A model generated the notes under the pieces. The model had not been told where the DNA came from. It saw only the letters and a list, made by a program, of their open reading frames with translations, and made no database searches. From Lacrimispora indolis DSM 755 (GTDB taxonomy: Bacteria > Bacillota > Clostridia > Lachnospirales > Lachnospiraceae), in NCBI RefSeq assembly GCF_000526995.1, contig NZ_AZUI01000001.1, positions 1,178,001 to 1,242,000 on the forward strand: DNA of 64,000 nt. The letters are read 5' to 3'. Of the stretch, positions 29,063-38,854 are shown one piece after another (position 1 is the first letter of the stretch; every line of letters begins with the position of its first letter). A program made the position numbers and the translations under genes.

Positions 29063-30982
29063 TTATAATACCCGGGGCATCTGGGCTTCTATTTCACTCA
29101 TGGCCTTTATAAAGGTATCATAATCCTGTTTTCTGATCAGATCCTGTATCTGTTTCTGACTCAGCACAAAAGATGCCGTCATCTGGTAAAACCGCTGCAG
29201 CTCCACACTGTTATGGTCTTTATTGGCTATAGAAATCAGGAAAACAGCCCGTATCTTCTGGTCTCCCCAGTCCACCGCTTCGTCCAGTATACCCACGCAC
29301 ACAAAGGTTTCATTGCTCATAGCTTCATAGCAGTGTGGCATTGCCACCATGTTGCCAAAGGCTGTTTTGGCCAGCTTCTCTCTTTTTAGCACCGATTCGT
29401 AAAATTCTTCCGGAAGGTGTTTCTTTTCAGTCACAAACCGGCACATAAAACGCAGGACCTCATCCTTGCTTTTAAACTTTAAATGGGTCAAAAACATTTC
29501 CCTTTCATAATAATACCCCACGGAAGACTCCTTATCAGCCGCAAGAGCCCTTTTTACATTCACAATGTCATCATCATCCAGAAAGTAACGCACCTCCTGA
29601 ATGGGGAGTGGGACCGCCACCGGAATGGGCACCGTGGTAAAAATGTAATCATATTGGGAGAAATCCATTTTATACAGGCTTCCCACGTCACAGGCCGTAA
29701 TTTCGTTAATGTAAGAGCCAAAGGAATTCTTGTATTTATATTGGAGCAGCTGGGCGCTTCCTCTTCCTGAGGAACACACCAGCAAAACATTTTTCTTCTT
29801 GATTTCCGTCTTTTTCCGCTCCAGGGCAAGGGCAAAGGCAAAGGCAAAGTACGCAATCTCATCCTCTGAGAGGGAAACTCCGTAATGCTCATTGATCACA
29901 GTAACCGCGCTGCATGCCATGGTATAGGATAAGCAGAATTTTTCCTTCACATCCCGAAGCATAGGATTCTTTAAGTCCATATCATACTTGATCCGCACGC
30001 TTAAGGGGACCAGGTGCTGACTTAAAAACATGCGGAGCTCTAAATCATCCCGGAAGTCAAATTTGAACAGACCGTATACCCGATCCAGCATATCGGTCAC
30101 CAGATCGCTGATTTCCTGGGTGATAATCACGTTGCTTCCCGGCTCCCCGCCCTCCACATGAAACACCAGTTTTTTTCCGGCCAGATGGATGGCGATATAT
30201 GCAACCTCATTTTCAGGAAAGGCAATATGAAACGTTTCTTCGATCTGCGCCGCAATGGCTCCCGCTATCTGATATTCGTACTGGTCACTCATATTTTCTA
30301 TGGGTTCCTCCGGCATGGGCACATAATGGCCTTCCATAATGCGGCTGATAGCGATATAAAGATGGACCACTAGATTCTGATAGGCCGTTCCAGTTATGAG
30401 AAAATCATTCTTTTTGACAACTCCCGATACACAGGCAGCAATCTGATCCATGCTTTGATTTCCCTTATGAAGACGTTTTCCCGAGAAGGAGGCAATGCAC
30501 AGCCTGGCATCAAATTCATTTCCATCCAGCTTTATGCCATAATTGGGTTTCCGGATGAGTCTGATGTTGTATTTTTTTAAGAAATGCTCCACTTCCTTTA
30601 AATCCGCCGTCAGAGTACGCTTGGAGATATACAGGCTTTCGCTTAATTCATCCAGCTTTACATAGGACGGGCTGTTAAATAAATATTCCAGCAGATACTG
30701 GATCCGTTCTTCTGAGGTGGAAGGAAGATATTCATCCAGCATATTCTTGTACTTTTTTCCACAGAATGCAGCATATTTATTTTCATCCGTAATTTTCAGA
30801 TAATATCCCACTCCATATTTTGAAATCACCGAAGCCCCGTACGGTTCGATCTCATAATTGATGTCCTTCAGCAGATTTCGAACTGTCTTCGTTCCAAAAT
30901 GGACTTCTTTCGAAAGCATTTCTGCAGTATAATATTCTCCGTCTGATAAAATATCCAAAATTTGCCTCATTCGCTTATCCAA
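29063..30982 (-). CDS. PRD-domain transcriptional regulator with EIIB- and EIIA-like domains (LicR/MtlR type)
   Basis: PTS-controlled activator, 639 residues. N-terminal helix-turn-helix domains (1-~120, SDGEYYTAEMLSKEVHFGTK) lead to PRD1 (about 190-275, with His in LVVHLYIAI and YIAIHLAGKK), PRD2 (about 295-395), an EIIB-like domain with Cys in NVLLVCSSGRGSAQLL near 405, and a C-terminal EIIA-like domain with His in NMVAMPHCYEA. PRD2 keeps its first His (FLSQHLVPL) but the second position reads YFAFAFALALE, with Phe where His is usual, so one phospho-regulation site is probably lost. It likely controls the neighbouring beta-glucoside PTS operon and itself. Confidence 0.93.
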   Translation of the reverse strand: MDKRMRQILDILSDGEYYTAEMLSKEVHFGTKTVRNLLKDINYEIEPYGASVISKYGVGYYLKITDENKYAAFCGKKYKNMLDEYLPSTSEERIQYLLEYLFNSPSYVKLDELSESLYISKRTLTADLKEVEHFLKKYNIRLIRKPNYGIKLDGNEFDARLCIASFSGKRLHKGNQSMDQIAACVSGVVKKNDFLITGTAYQNLVVHLYIAISRIMEGHYVPMPEEPIENMSDQYEYQIAGAIAAQIEETFHIAFPENEVAYIAIHLAGKKLVFHVEGGEPGSNVIITQEISDLVTDMLDRVYGLFKFDFRDDLELRMFLSQHLVPLSVRIKYDMDLKNPMLRDVKEKFCLSYTMACSAVTVINEHYGVSLSEDEIAYFAFAFALALERKKTEIKKKNVLLVCSSGRGSAQLLQYKYKNSFGSYINEITACDVGSLYKMDFSQYDYIFTTVPIPVAVPLPIQEVRYFLDDDDIVNVKRALAADKESSVGYYYEREMFLTHLKFKSKDEVLRFMCRFVTEKKHLPEEFYESVLKREKLAKTAFGNMVAMPHCYEAMSNETFVCVGILDEAVDWGDQKIRAVFLISIANKDHNSVELQRFYQMTASFVLSQKQIQDLIRKQDYDTFIKAMSEIEAQMPRVL

Positions 30983-31090
30983 ATATTTTCACCCCTGTAA
31001 ATAAATGTAAAAGTCTTTTGTGAAAAGAGTACAGGTTTATCCACCTGTTTTGTGTGTTATATTTAATATTATTTTTTATTTTTTCATTAT

Positions 31091-31163
31091 TTTATGCATA
31101 TTTACATAATATCATAGTTTAATTTTTAATACGATGAATCTTTTTTCCAATTTCAATGTGGCA
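31091..31163 (-). promoter_or_regulatory. Promoter of the PRD regulator with shared activator site
   Basis: Minus strand -10 TATGAT (31111-31116) without a -35, and a TTGCCACATTGAAATTGGAA motif at 31142-31163. The block aligns with 27308-27381 base for base in spacing, including the flank TATGCATAAA versus TACGCATAAA. This suggests autoregulation. Confidence 0.62.
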
Positions 31164-31251
31164 ATCCTTTCCAGCATATGTTTTCTCAGACACAGAATTT
31201 GTATAAAAGTGTCTTCGGCACCTCAACTCCTTCCCCCCTCATTTGATGACA

Positions 31252-31959
31252 CTGCAGATTTATGACATTGCAGTTTCAAAAGATAATTTGCTTAGAAGAA
31301 TTAAAGAGGTATTCAATCCTAGTTCTTTATCAAAGTTCTGTAAGCTTCGCTTAAAGGGTATGGAACTTTTGATTATGTTGAAATTTAAAGCTGTTTAAAT
31401 TGCAGAGGAAATAGGTTCTGAGGATTTGGAGGATTTGGAGCACTTGGAAACATTGAAGGAATCTGATGCAAAAGCAGGACACAAAACAGCAGATGCTTCT
31501 ATTTTCAGATATAAAACCCATACTCCATGACAGAAAAAAAATTATTACTGCTGCAGCCATTACAAGTGTTGAAAAAGCAGACAAGTAAAAACCTTCTTCC
31601 CTGGTTAAAAAAGCAGAGATTCGGACATGATAACTGTGGAAGTCATAGGAAATAAGGCCTACTCCTGTAAAGATAACATAGAATCTTCAAAAGAAAACCA
31701 GTATCATCTGATATCCGGGCTAAACAGCATTGTCACACATAGAAACCGGAAGAAAAAACCCCGGAGTGAACAGGCTGAATTCCAGGAAAAAGATCATTTC
31801 AAAGCGAAAGCAAAAGGGAGATATAAGATTGAGGCCAAGAACAGCTAATTAAAACACAGACACAGTTATGAAGTAACATCATCAGGTTTCATTGGAATGG
31901 AAATGCAGGGTGCCATGGTAATCATTGCAGTTAATATGAAACAAATTATAATGATATGA
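31252..31959 (+). pseudogene. Decayed IS1182-family transposase
   Basis: Pieces of one transposase are readable in order on the plus strand across different frames: LQIYDIAVSKDNLLRRIKEV (from 31252), then after a deletion LKESDAKAGHKTADASIFRY, then KIITAAAITSVEKADK, then VIGNKAYSCKDNIESSKENQ and YHLISGLNSIVTH (from 31627), and finally after a stop LKHRHSYEVTSSGFIGMEMQ and GAMVIIAVNMKQII to TGA at 31959. These match the IS1182-type DDE transposase order (KTADSSFFGYK, IGDKAYSSKDN, ELKHRHGYD). There are several stops, frameshifts and a missing middle, so it is dead. No intact terminal repeats were found. Confidence 0.82.
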
Positions 31960-31992
31960 TGAAAAATAGGGCGAATACGCTCTATCCTTTTC

Positions 31993-32038
31993 AAAAAGCC
32001 CAAAGAGTTTTTTGTAGCAAGGCTCTTTGGGCTTTTTT
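31993..32038. terminator. Bidirectional terminator downstream of prfA
   Basis: AAAAAGCCCAAAGAG and CTCTTTGGGCTTTTTT form a perfect stem with a 15-base loop; T-runs on both strands. It lies 110 bases after the prfA stop and ends the DUF1385 - prmC - prfA unit. Confidence 0.88.
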
Positions 32039-32147
32039 GTAAGTTACAATTATTAAAAATCGACTATTTTATCAGTGCCCTCCCCTGATGGAACAGGGCT
32101 GACAGATAATCTTTTAATAAACCAGAAAACACCGCAGATACGGAATT

Positions 32148-33224
32148 TTACGCCTCTTCATTTAACCTGCTTAAGCGCACGGCCTGATCTGCCGCAATAA
32201 GGGAATCCAAAAGCTCCTGAATGTCTCCATTCATAATGGAATCGATCTTATAAAGGGTCAGCTTGATCCTGTGATCCGTTACGCGGCCCTGAGGGAAGTT
32301 ATAGGTCCGGATCTTTTCGGAACGGTCTCCCGTACCGATCTGGCTTCTTCTTTCCTCAGCCTCTGAATTCTGCCTTTTCTCCAGCTCCATGTCATAAAGC
32401 TTGGAACGCAGTAAACGGAAGGCCTTTTCTTTATTCTGAAGCTGTGATTTTTCTGTCTGGCTGTAAATCACGATTCCAGTAGGCATGTGGGTCAGACGGA
32501 CAGCCGAGTCGGTGGTGTTTACGCACTGCCCTCCGTTTCCGGAGGCACGCATAACGTCGATCCTCACATCTTTATCCTCGATCACCACGTCAAACTCTTC
32601 TGCCTCAGGCATAACTGCTACCGTAGCCGTGGAGGTGTGGATTCTTCCTCCGCTTTCTGTTTCCGGCACACGCTGTACCCGATGAACGCCGCTTTCATAT
32701 TTCATCTTGGAGTAAGCGCCCTTGCCGGTGATCATGGCAACCACTTCCTTGAAGCCGCCGATCCCATTTTCATTGACGCTGATCAGTTCCACCTTCCAGT
32801 GGTGTGCTTCCGCATAGTTTACATACATACGGTAAAGCTCGGAGGCAAACAGGGCCGCTTCGTCGCCGCCTGCTCCTGCACGGATCTCCAGAATAATATT
32901 CTTATCGTCATTGGGATCCTTAGGCAAAAGTAAAATTTTAAGCTCCTGTTCCAGCGCCTCGATCTGCTTCTTGGCATCAGATAATTCCTCCTTTGCCATT
33001 TCCCGCATTTCTTCGTCGCTCTCTTCCTCCAGAAGAGCCAGGCTGTCTTCTACCGTCTGCTTTGCCTTCTTATACTGGGTATAAGCCTCCACCAGCTCTG
33101 CCAGATCTGCCTGCTCCTTCATCAGCTTCCGAAACCGGTTCTGATCCTCTGTTACAGAAGGATTGTTAAGCTCCTGCATTAATTCTTCATAATGAATTAA
33201 AATATCATCTAATCTATCAAACAT
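32148..33224 (-). CDS. prfA: Peptide chain release factor 1
   Basis: Ends translation at UAA and UAG. 358 residues, normal length. Codon-recognition motif PET (PxT) in [18 protein letters not shown] and the catalytic GGQ in [18 protein letters not shown] are intact; the Gln is the target of the PrmC methylase encoded directly upstream. RBS CAGGAGG precedes ATG. It follows prmC by 33 bases. Confidence 0.98.
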   Translation of the reverse strand: MFDRLDDILIHYEELMQELNNPSVTEDQNRFRKLMKEQADLAELVEAYTQYKKAKQTVEDSLALLEEESDEEMREMAKEELSDAKKQIEALEQELKILLLPKDPNDDKNIILEIRAGAGGDEAALFASELYRMYVNYAEAHHWKVELISVNENGIGGFKEVVAMITGKGAYSKMKYESGVHRVQRVPETESGGRIHTSTATVAVMPEAEEFDVVIEDKDVRIDVMRASGNGGQCVNTTDSAVRLTHMPTGIVIYSQTEKSQLQNKEKAFRLLRSKLYDMELEKRQNSEAEERRSQIGTGDRSEKIRTYNFPQGRVTDHRIKLTLYKIDSIMNGDIQELLDSLIAADQAVRLSRLNEEA

Positions 33225-33257
33225 TGGTAACCTCCTGAATTTCCCGTTAAGGACTGC

Positions 33258-34124
33258 TCATTGCTTTCGTGAACAAACCACCCGGTCCAGTCCTGCCGCA
33301 TCCTTGACCACACGGATTTCTCCAAAGCCAGCGTCCTTTAATAAGCCACTGACCGCTGCTCCCTGGTCATAGCCGATTTCTAAATAAACCGCTCCTCCTG
33401 ATACCATGTGTGAGCGGCTTTCCAAAGCAAGCTTCCTGTAAAAATACAGTCCGTCTTCCTTTCCGTCCAGGGCCAGCATGGGTTCGTGATCCCGGACCTC
33501 CGGCTGCAGCCCTTCTATTATTTTTGTCGGGATATAAGGAGGATTTGACACGATCACATCAAACTTTTTCTGCTTCTCTAAGGAAGCAAATAAATCGCTT
33601 TCCGTCAGCGTCACTTTTCCTTCTCCCAAATGCTTCCGCGCATTTTGTTCCGCCACCTTAAGGGCTTCCCTTGAAATATCCACGGCAGTCACGCGGTCAA
33701 ACCTGCCAAGCTTTGCCAAACTGACAGCAATACAGCCGCTTCCCGTACACATATCCAAAAGTTCCGGATTCTTTCCCTTATAATCCTTTAAGACCAGCTC
33801 CACCAGAGTTTCCGTATCCTGTCTTGGGATCAGCACATGCTCATTGACGAAAAACTCAAGTCCCATAAACTCCCTGCTGCCAATGATCTGCTGAAGAGGA
33901 ATTCTTTGGGAGCGCCTGTTGATCATGGAACGATATTCCCATATTGCCTTCAGATTGTGCCCGTCTTCCGGAAGTTTTCTGTTTCTGTCCATGAGAAAAT
34001 GGGTCATATCCGTAGAAAACGCCTCTAACAGCAGGTACCTGGAATCAAGAGATGCCTCTTCCACCCCTGCCTTTAACAGCTTTTCCGTTCCTTCTTCCAA
34101 TAAAAGCTGTAATGTCAGATTCAT
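33258..34124 (-). CDS. prmC: Release-factor glutamine N5-methyltransferase
   Basis: Methylates the GGQ glutamine of release factors using S-adenosylmethionine. 288 residues: N-terminal helical domain (1-~80), then a Rossmann methylase with ELLDMCTGSGCIAVSLAK (SAM loop) and catalytic NPPY in DVIVSNPPYIPTKI. The ATG overlaps the TGA of the DUF1385 gene (ATGA), and prfA follows, the usual clostridial order. Confidence 0.97.
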   Translation of the reverse strand: MNLTLQLLLEEGTEKLLKAGVEEASLDSRYLLLEAFSTDMTHFLMDRNRKLPEDGHNLKAIWEYRSMINRRSQRIPLQQIIGSREFMGLEFFVNEHVLIPRQDTETLVELVLKDYKGKNPELLDMCTGSGCIAVSLAKLGRFDRVTAVDISREALKVAEQNARKHLGEGKVTLTESDLFASLEKQKKFDVIVSNPPYIPTKIIEGLQPEVRDHEPMLALDGKEDGLYFYRKLALESRSHMVSGGAVYLEIGYDQGAAVSGLLKDAGFGEIRVVKDAAGLDRVVCSRKQ

Positions 34125-35065
34125 GCACTCTTCTCCGGGAAATTCCTGTCAAGAAATGCTTTCCAGTCAAATACCGCCTCAACAGAAGCGATTCCAACTA
34201 AAATCATCTCATCATCAGGCTCCTTGGTAGTCATTCCCTGCATCCACATGCCCGGACGGCTTAATAAATCTACCAGCTTTGATTCGCTGCGCCCTGCCAG
34301 ACGCAAAAATTCATAGGATACTCCGGCAATGAACGGAATCAATATGATCCTGCTGAGAACCCGAAGGGGCACTGTATCCACTCTCACCACCATAAAAAAC
34401 AGGATGCTGATGATCATGACGATCAAAAGAAAGCTTGTTCCGCAGCGTTTATGTTCTTTAGAGCTGTTTCTCACATTTTCCACAGTAAGCGGAAGCCCGT
34501 GTTCCAGGCAGTTGATGCACTTGTGTTCCGCTCCATGATACATGAAGGTCCGGCGGATATCCTCCATGCGTGAGACCAGACCAATGTAAGCGATGAAGAT
34601 CCCGATACGGATCACACCTTCTAAAATAGCCATAAGGGTCTGGGACTTTATAAATTGGTGAAATATGTTTGCAAGGAACATGGGTAATACCATAAAGATC
34701 AGGATAGCCATTACCACGGAAAACACCATCACCATGCTCATCAGTGCCTTTTCCGTCTTTTCCCCAAACATCCGCTCCAACATCTTTTCAAACCTGGAAG
34801 GCTCTGAAACCTCCTCATCGTCCTCAAAAAAGCTGGCTGAAAATGTCAGGGACTTCATGCCCAAAACCATGGAGTCCACAAAGCTGAATATTCCCCTCAC
34901 AAAAGGCAGAGAAAAAAGCTTTACCCGTTCTCCCATGCTGACATAAGTATCCTTTTTCACTTCAATGGTTCCGTCCGGCTTGCGGACTGCTGTGGCATAC
35001 TCATCCCCGTTTTTCATCATAACGCCTTCAATCACGGCCTGCCCGCCGATACCTGAATATTTCAT
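34121..35065 (-). CDS. DUF1385 family membrane protein
   Basis: 314 residues from ATG at 35065. The family signature GGQAVIEGVMMKNGDEYA opens the protein, followed by about four membrane helices (ALMSMVMVFSVVMAILIFMV, and others around 170 and 235) and the conserved FMYHGAEHKCINCLEHG and HKRCGTSFLLIVM motifs with conserved His and Cys. Function is unknown; it is regularly found next to prmC and prfA in clostridia and is sometimes annotated as a predicted metal-dependent enzyme. Coupled to prmC by a 4-base overlap. Confidence 0.93.
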   Translation of the reverse strand: MKYSGIGGQAVIEGVMMKNGDEYATAVRKPDGTIEVKKDTYVSMGERVKLFSLPFVRGIFSFVDSMVLGMKSLTFSASFFEDDEEVSEPSRFEKMLERMFGEKTEKALMSMVMVFSVVMAILIFMVLPMFLANIFHQFIKSQTLMAILEGVIRIGIFIAYIGLVSRMEDIRRTFMYHGAEHKCINCLEHGLPLTVENVRNSSKEHKRCGTSFLLIVMIISILFFMVVRVDTVPLRVLSRIILIPFIAGVSYEFLRLAGRSESKLVDLLSRPGMWMQGMTTKEPDDEMILVGIASVEAVFDWKAFLDRNFPEKSA

Positions 35066-35118
35066 ACGCCAAACCACCTCTCTGTTTAAAATGGAAGCTT
35101 TTCACTTGTTCAAATCTG

Positions 35119-35162
35119 AAAAAAGGCTGAGCTAAAGTGTTTCCACCAAACTCAACCTTTTC
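35119..35162 (-). terminator. Terminator after rpmE
   Basis: Minus strand AAAAGGTTGAG and CTCAGCCTTTT pair (one T-G wobble) with a 19-base loop, followed by a T-run. It ends the rpmE transcript 100 bases after its stop. Confidence 0.8.
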
Positions 35163-35264
35163 TTTGCCCCTGATATAATAAGGAAGTTCCATACGCCCAA
35201 TGAACGCATAGAACGGCTGATTTCCTGAATTCATGCTGTGCTTCGCCTGCATTCATCAAAGAAA

Positions 35265-35474
35265 TTATGCCTCAGCCTTAACGCCATATTTACGATTGAA
35301 TTTATCAATACGTCCACGAGCGGAAGCAGCCTTCTGCTGACCGGTGTAGAATGAATGGCATTTAGAACAAACTTCTACGTGGATATCTTCCTTTGTAGAA
35401 CCAGTTACGAATTCATTACCACAGTTGCAAACTACTTTTGCCTGATAGTAATTTGGATGGATTCCCTCTTTCAT
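35265..35474 (-). CDS. rpmE: 50S ribosomal protein L31, zinc-binding type
   Basis: 69 residues from ATG at 35474 with AGGTG upstream. [20 protein letters not shown] is canonical; C16, C18, C36 and C39 make a zinc ribbon, so this is the C+ (zinc-containing) form. It lies between rho and the DUF1385 gene, with its own promoter and terminator. Confidence 0.98.
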   Translation of the reverse strand: MKEGIHPNYYQAKVVCNCGNEFVTGSTKEDIHVEVCSKCHSFYTGQQKAASARGRIDKFNRKYGVKAEA

Positions 35475-35550
35475 GATTTTCACCTCGCATACTCTGATTT
35501 CTATTAAATCGCAGTCCGCAAACCGACTTTGTCTAATAAACAGCTTACAC

Positions 35551-35579
35551 AGTATAACATAAATTTTTTTTTAATGCAA
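35551..35579 (-). promoter_or_regulatory. Promoter of rpmE
   Basis: Minus strand TTGCAT (35574-35579), 17-base spacer rich in A, TATACT (35551-35556). Confidence 0.75.
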
Positions 35580-35608
35580 GCATTTATTTCTGCAAAAACC
35601 CGCATTCC

Positions 35609-37222
35609 CTAGAAAAAGCGCATTTTTTTGGAGGTTTCCACGAATTCCCTGTTGTTTCTTGTCCTTGAGAACAAATCCAGAATTTTCTCTACCGCATCTT
35701 CCGGTTTCAGGGTGTTGGTAGCCTTCCGGACGATATCAACGGCCTCCGCCTCTTCTCTGGAAAGAAGCAGGTCATCCCTTCTGGTACCGGATTTAAGGAT
35801 GTCAATGGCAGGGAAAATCCTCTTTTCAGACAGTTTTCTGTCGAGAACCAGTTCCATATTGCCGGTTCCCTTAAATTCCTCATAAATAACATCATCCATA
35901 CGGCTGCCTGTATCCACAAGAGCGGTGGCAAGAACGGTGAGGCTGCCTCCCTCCCTCATATTTCTGGCTGCGCCAAAGAACCGTTTCGGCATGTGAAGGG
36001 CTGCAGGATCCAGACCTCCGGATAAGGTACGGCCGCTTGGAGCCACTGTTAAGTTATAGGCCCTTGCCAGACGGGTAATGCTGTCTAAAAGGATCACCAC
36101 ATCCCGGCCATGCTCAACAAGGCGCTTGGCACGCTCGATCACCATTTCCGATACCCTCTTATGGCGATCCGGAAGCTCGTCAAAGGTGGAATAAAGCACC
36201 TCCACGTTGTTTCCGTAAATCGATTCTTTGATATCCGTAACCTCCTCAGGGCGCTCATCGATCAGCAGGATCATGAGATGGATCTCCGGGTGGTTTACGG
36301 TAATGGCCTTTGCAACGTCTTTAAGCAGGGTCGTTTTTCCTGCTTTTGGCGGGGATACGATCATTCCTCTCTGTCCCTTTCCAATAGGAGCTAAGAGATC
36401 CAGGACACGCATGGCAGTGGTGTTCTTCCCTCCATGTGTTTCCATGTGAAGTCTTTCATCCGGGAATATGGGGATCATATTTTCAAAGTTTGGACGGCGT
36501 TCCGCCACGCTGGTGGGATAGCCGTTGATGTTCTTTACATATAGCAGAGCGGCAAATTTTTCTGTAGCCGTCTTCACCCTGCGGCTTCCGTGGATGATAT
36601 CTCCCGTCTTCATATTAAACCGGCGGATCTGGGAAGGGGCAACGTAGACGTCATTTTCCCCTGGAAGATAATTTTCACAGCGGATAAAGCCAAACCCATC
36701 AGGCATGACTTCTAAAATACCATGGGCTTCTATGCCGCTGTCTAACTCCTGCAGTTCAGGACTTGGCTGAAAATCTGCTTTTGGTTCTTCCGGAGCAGAT
36801 TCTGTCCTAGCCTCATTTCTGGAATAAGACTCTGTGTTATTTCCCGGAGCAGGACGGTAGCTTGCCGGCCTTTGCTGGCCTTCCTGGCGGTAGGAACGGA
36901 CAACCGTCTTTCTTTGGCTGCCTGCTGCGGACATCATCTGCTGATCCCCATTCATCTGTCCCTGCTGGCTTACCGTCTCTGGCTGAGACTGGGTCTGCGC
37001 CGCCGGATGGGCTGCAGCTTTAGGAACCTCTTTTTTTACTTCCTCCGCCTTTTCTGCTGAAACACTCCCCGGCGAAACTGGAAAAGCAGATGTCCCCTCT
37101 TCTTTTTGGCAAAGCAAATCTATAATTTCAGCTTTTCGCATGGAACTGCAGCCCTTGATTCCCTGGGCTTTGGCAAGCTCCTTTAGTTCCGCTAACGGCA
37201 ATGTCTGTAATTTTTCACGCAT
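35609..37222 (-). CDS. rho: Transcription termination factor Rho
   Basis: Hexameric RNA helicase that ends transcription. 537 residues from ATG at 37222, which has AAGGAG six bases upstream. A Rho-N SAP-like domain (about 5-45, [17 protein letters not shown]) is followed by an unusually long low-complexity linker rich in Gln, Pro, Ser and Ala (about 50-150), then the RNA-binding cold-shock fold ([20 protein letters not shown]) and the ATPase with [19 protein letters not shown] and [12 protein letters not shown]. Linker insertions of this kind occur in some Clostridia and Actinobacteria and can promote extra RNA binding or condensation. Confidence 0.97.
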   Translation of the reverse strand: MREKLQTLPLAELKELAKAQGIKGCSSMRKAEIIDLLCQKEEGTSAFPVSPGSVSAEKAEEVKKEVPKAAAHPAAQTQSQPETVSQQGQMNGDQQMMSAAGSQRKTVVRSYRQEGQQRPASYRPAPGNNTESYSRNEARTESAPEEPKADFQPSPELQELDSGIEAHGILEVMPDGFGFIRCENYLPGENDVYVAPSQIRRFNMKTGDIIHGSRRVKTATEKFAALLYVKNINGYPTSVAERRPNFENMIPIFPDERLHMETHGGKNTTAMRVLDLLAPIGKGQRGMIVSPPKAGKTTLLKDVAKAITVNHPEIHLMILLIDERPEEVTDIKESIYGNNVEVLYSTFDELPDRHKRVSEMVIERAKRLVEHGRDVVILLDSITRLARAYNLTVAPSGRTLSGGLDPAALHMPKRFFGAARNMREGGSLTVLATALVDTGSRMDDVIYEEFKGTGNMELVLDRKLSEKRIFPAIDILKSGTRRDDLLLSREEAEAVDIVRKATNTLKPEDAVEKILDLFSRTRNNREFVETSKKMRFF

Positions 37223-37386
37223 ATTATTCTCCTTCATGATTCCTTATAACAGTCGTTTCATAATCTTGGGAATGCTTCACGATAGAATATCGCAACAGAT
37301 GGCCGGAAGGGTTGCTCCGGCCCAAATCATGCTAAATCAGGTCGTATGATACGCCTATTATATACCTTTATATAAAAAAAGAAAAG

Positions 37387-38706
37387 TTATTTTTTTAGTT
37401 CCCTTAAACGCTCTTTTATTTTACTCTCATAACCATTTTCCGTTGGGTGGTAAAACTCTGTTCCTTCCATTCCATCGGGTAAATACTGCTGTTTTACATA
37501 ATTGCCGGGATAATCGTGAGCATAGAGATACCCCTGTCCATGGCCCAGCTTTGATGCTCCCTTATAGTGGGAATCCTGTAAATGAACCGGCACCGGCATG
37601 GTTTTCTGGTTCCTCACCGAATCCAGTGCCTCAAACACTGCCATGCAGGCTGCATTGCTCTTAGGCGCCGAGGCTACATAGGTAACTGCCTGGGACAGGA
37701 TGATCTGGGCTTCCGGAAGCCCGATCCTCTCCGCAGCCTGGACTGCAGCAACCGCTACAACAAGAGCCTGAGGATCCGCATTTCCCACATCCTCCGCAGC
37801 GCAGATCATGATCCTTCTGGCAATGAATTTTATATCCTCTCCGGCATAAAGCATCCTTGCCAGATAATAAACGGCTGCATCCGGGTCCGAACCCCGCATG
37901 CTCTTTATAAAAGCCGATATGGTATCGTAATGATTATCTCCTGTCTTGTCGTAACGCACCACCCGCTTTTGGATGCACTCTTCGGCAACCTGAAGATTGA
38001 TATGGATTTTTCCATCCGACAGGTTCCGTTCCGTGGTCAATATCCCAAGCTCCACCGCATTTAAAGCAGCTCTTGCATCTCCGTTGGAAACATCCGCCAG
38101 AAACTCTTTTGCATCTTCGTCAATCACAGCGTTATAGGACCCCATTCCTTTGTCCTTGTCATAAACCGCACGATGGATCAGCTCCCTGATATCCTCCCTT
38201 TCCAGCGGTTTTAGCTCGAATACTCTGGATCTGGAAAGAAGGGCGCCATTTACCTCAAAATAGGGATTTTCCGTGGTCGCTCCAATGAGGATTAATGTTC
38301 CATCTTCTACAAACGGAAGAAGATAGTCCTGCTGCCCTTTGTTGAAACGGTGGATCTCATCCACGAACAGTATGGTCTTTTTTCCATACATTCCCAGAGA
38401 ATCCTTGGCTTCCTTTACGATCTCTTCCATGTCCTTTTTCCCGGCCACCGTGGCGTTGATCTGCCTAAAATCCGCACTGGTAGTATTGGCGATCACCCTT
38501 GCCAGAGTAGTTTTCCCGGTTCCGGGAGGACCGTAAAAAATTACGGAACCCAGCTTATCCGCCTTTATAGCCCGGTAGAGCAGTTTGTCCCTGCCAATGA
38601 TATGCTGCTGCCCCACCACCTCATCAAGGGTCGCCGGGCGAAGCCTTGATGCAAGGGGAGACTCATTTTTCATGGTATTTTCCCTCATATAATCAAACAA
38701 ATCCAT
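37387..38706 (-). CDS. rarA: Replication-associated recombination protein A (RarA/MgsA)
   Basis: AAA+ clamp-loader-like ATPase acting at stalled forks. 439 residues: Walker A YGPPGTGKTTLARVIA near 58, Walker B TILFVDEIHRFNKGQQDYLL, sensor GATTENPYFEVNGALLSR, and a C-terminal tetramerisation domain with SDPDAAVYYLARML and the QYLPDG ending. RBS GGGAGAA precedes ATG. Single gene with a strong promoter. Confidence 0.97.
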   Translation of the reverse strand: MDLFDYMRENTMKNESPLASRLRPATLDEVVGQQHIIGRDKLLYRAIKADKLGSVIFYGPPGTGKTTLARVIANTTSADFRQINATVAGKKDMEEIVKEAKDSLGMYGKKTILFVDEIHRFNKGQQDYLLPFVEDGTLILIGATTENPYFEVNGALLSRSRVFELKPLEREDIRELIHRAVYDKDKGMGSYNAVIDEDAKEFLADVSNGDARAALNAVELGILTTERNLSDGKIHINLQVAEECIQKRVVRYDKTGDNHYDTISAFIKSMRGSDPDAAVYYLARMLYAGEDIKFIARRIMICAAEDVGNADPQALVVAVAAVQAAERIGLPEAQIILSQAVTYVASAPKSNAACMAVFEALDSVRNQKTMPVPVHLQDSHYKGASKLGHGQGYLYAHDYPGNYVKQQYLPDGMEGTEFYHPTENGYESKIKERLRELKK

Positions 38707-38787
38707 TGTTATTCTCCCGTATCATGAAATCCGTTGGGGAAAGATTTCTGCCGGTTAATCCGGCGAAAGCCTTCCGGCTGTAACAAG

Positions 38788-38816
38788 AGTATAGCCCTGC
38801 TTGGGCAAAGTGTCAA
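38788..38816 (-). promoter_or_regulatory. Promoter of rarA
   Basis: Minus strand TTGACA (38811-38816), 17-base spacer, TATACT (38788-38793), about 80 bases before the ATG. Confidence 0.82.
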
Positions 38817-38854
38817 CAGCATCCCGTTTTCCTGCGCCTTCTTAAGAGTACAGT

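Noticed and set aside
31351..31584. 77-codon frame on the minus strand
   Set aside because: Antisense to the decayed transposase, and rich in low-complexity Cys/Phe; not a gene.
35028..35252. 74-codon frame on the minus strand after rpmE
   Set aside because: It runs through the rpmE terminator hairpin and into the DUF1385 gene, with no ribosome site.
37301..37322. GC-rich hairpin GGCCGGA/TCCGGCC between rarA and rho
   Set aside because: No T-run on either strand, so it cannot be called a terminator; role unclear.
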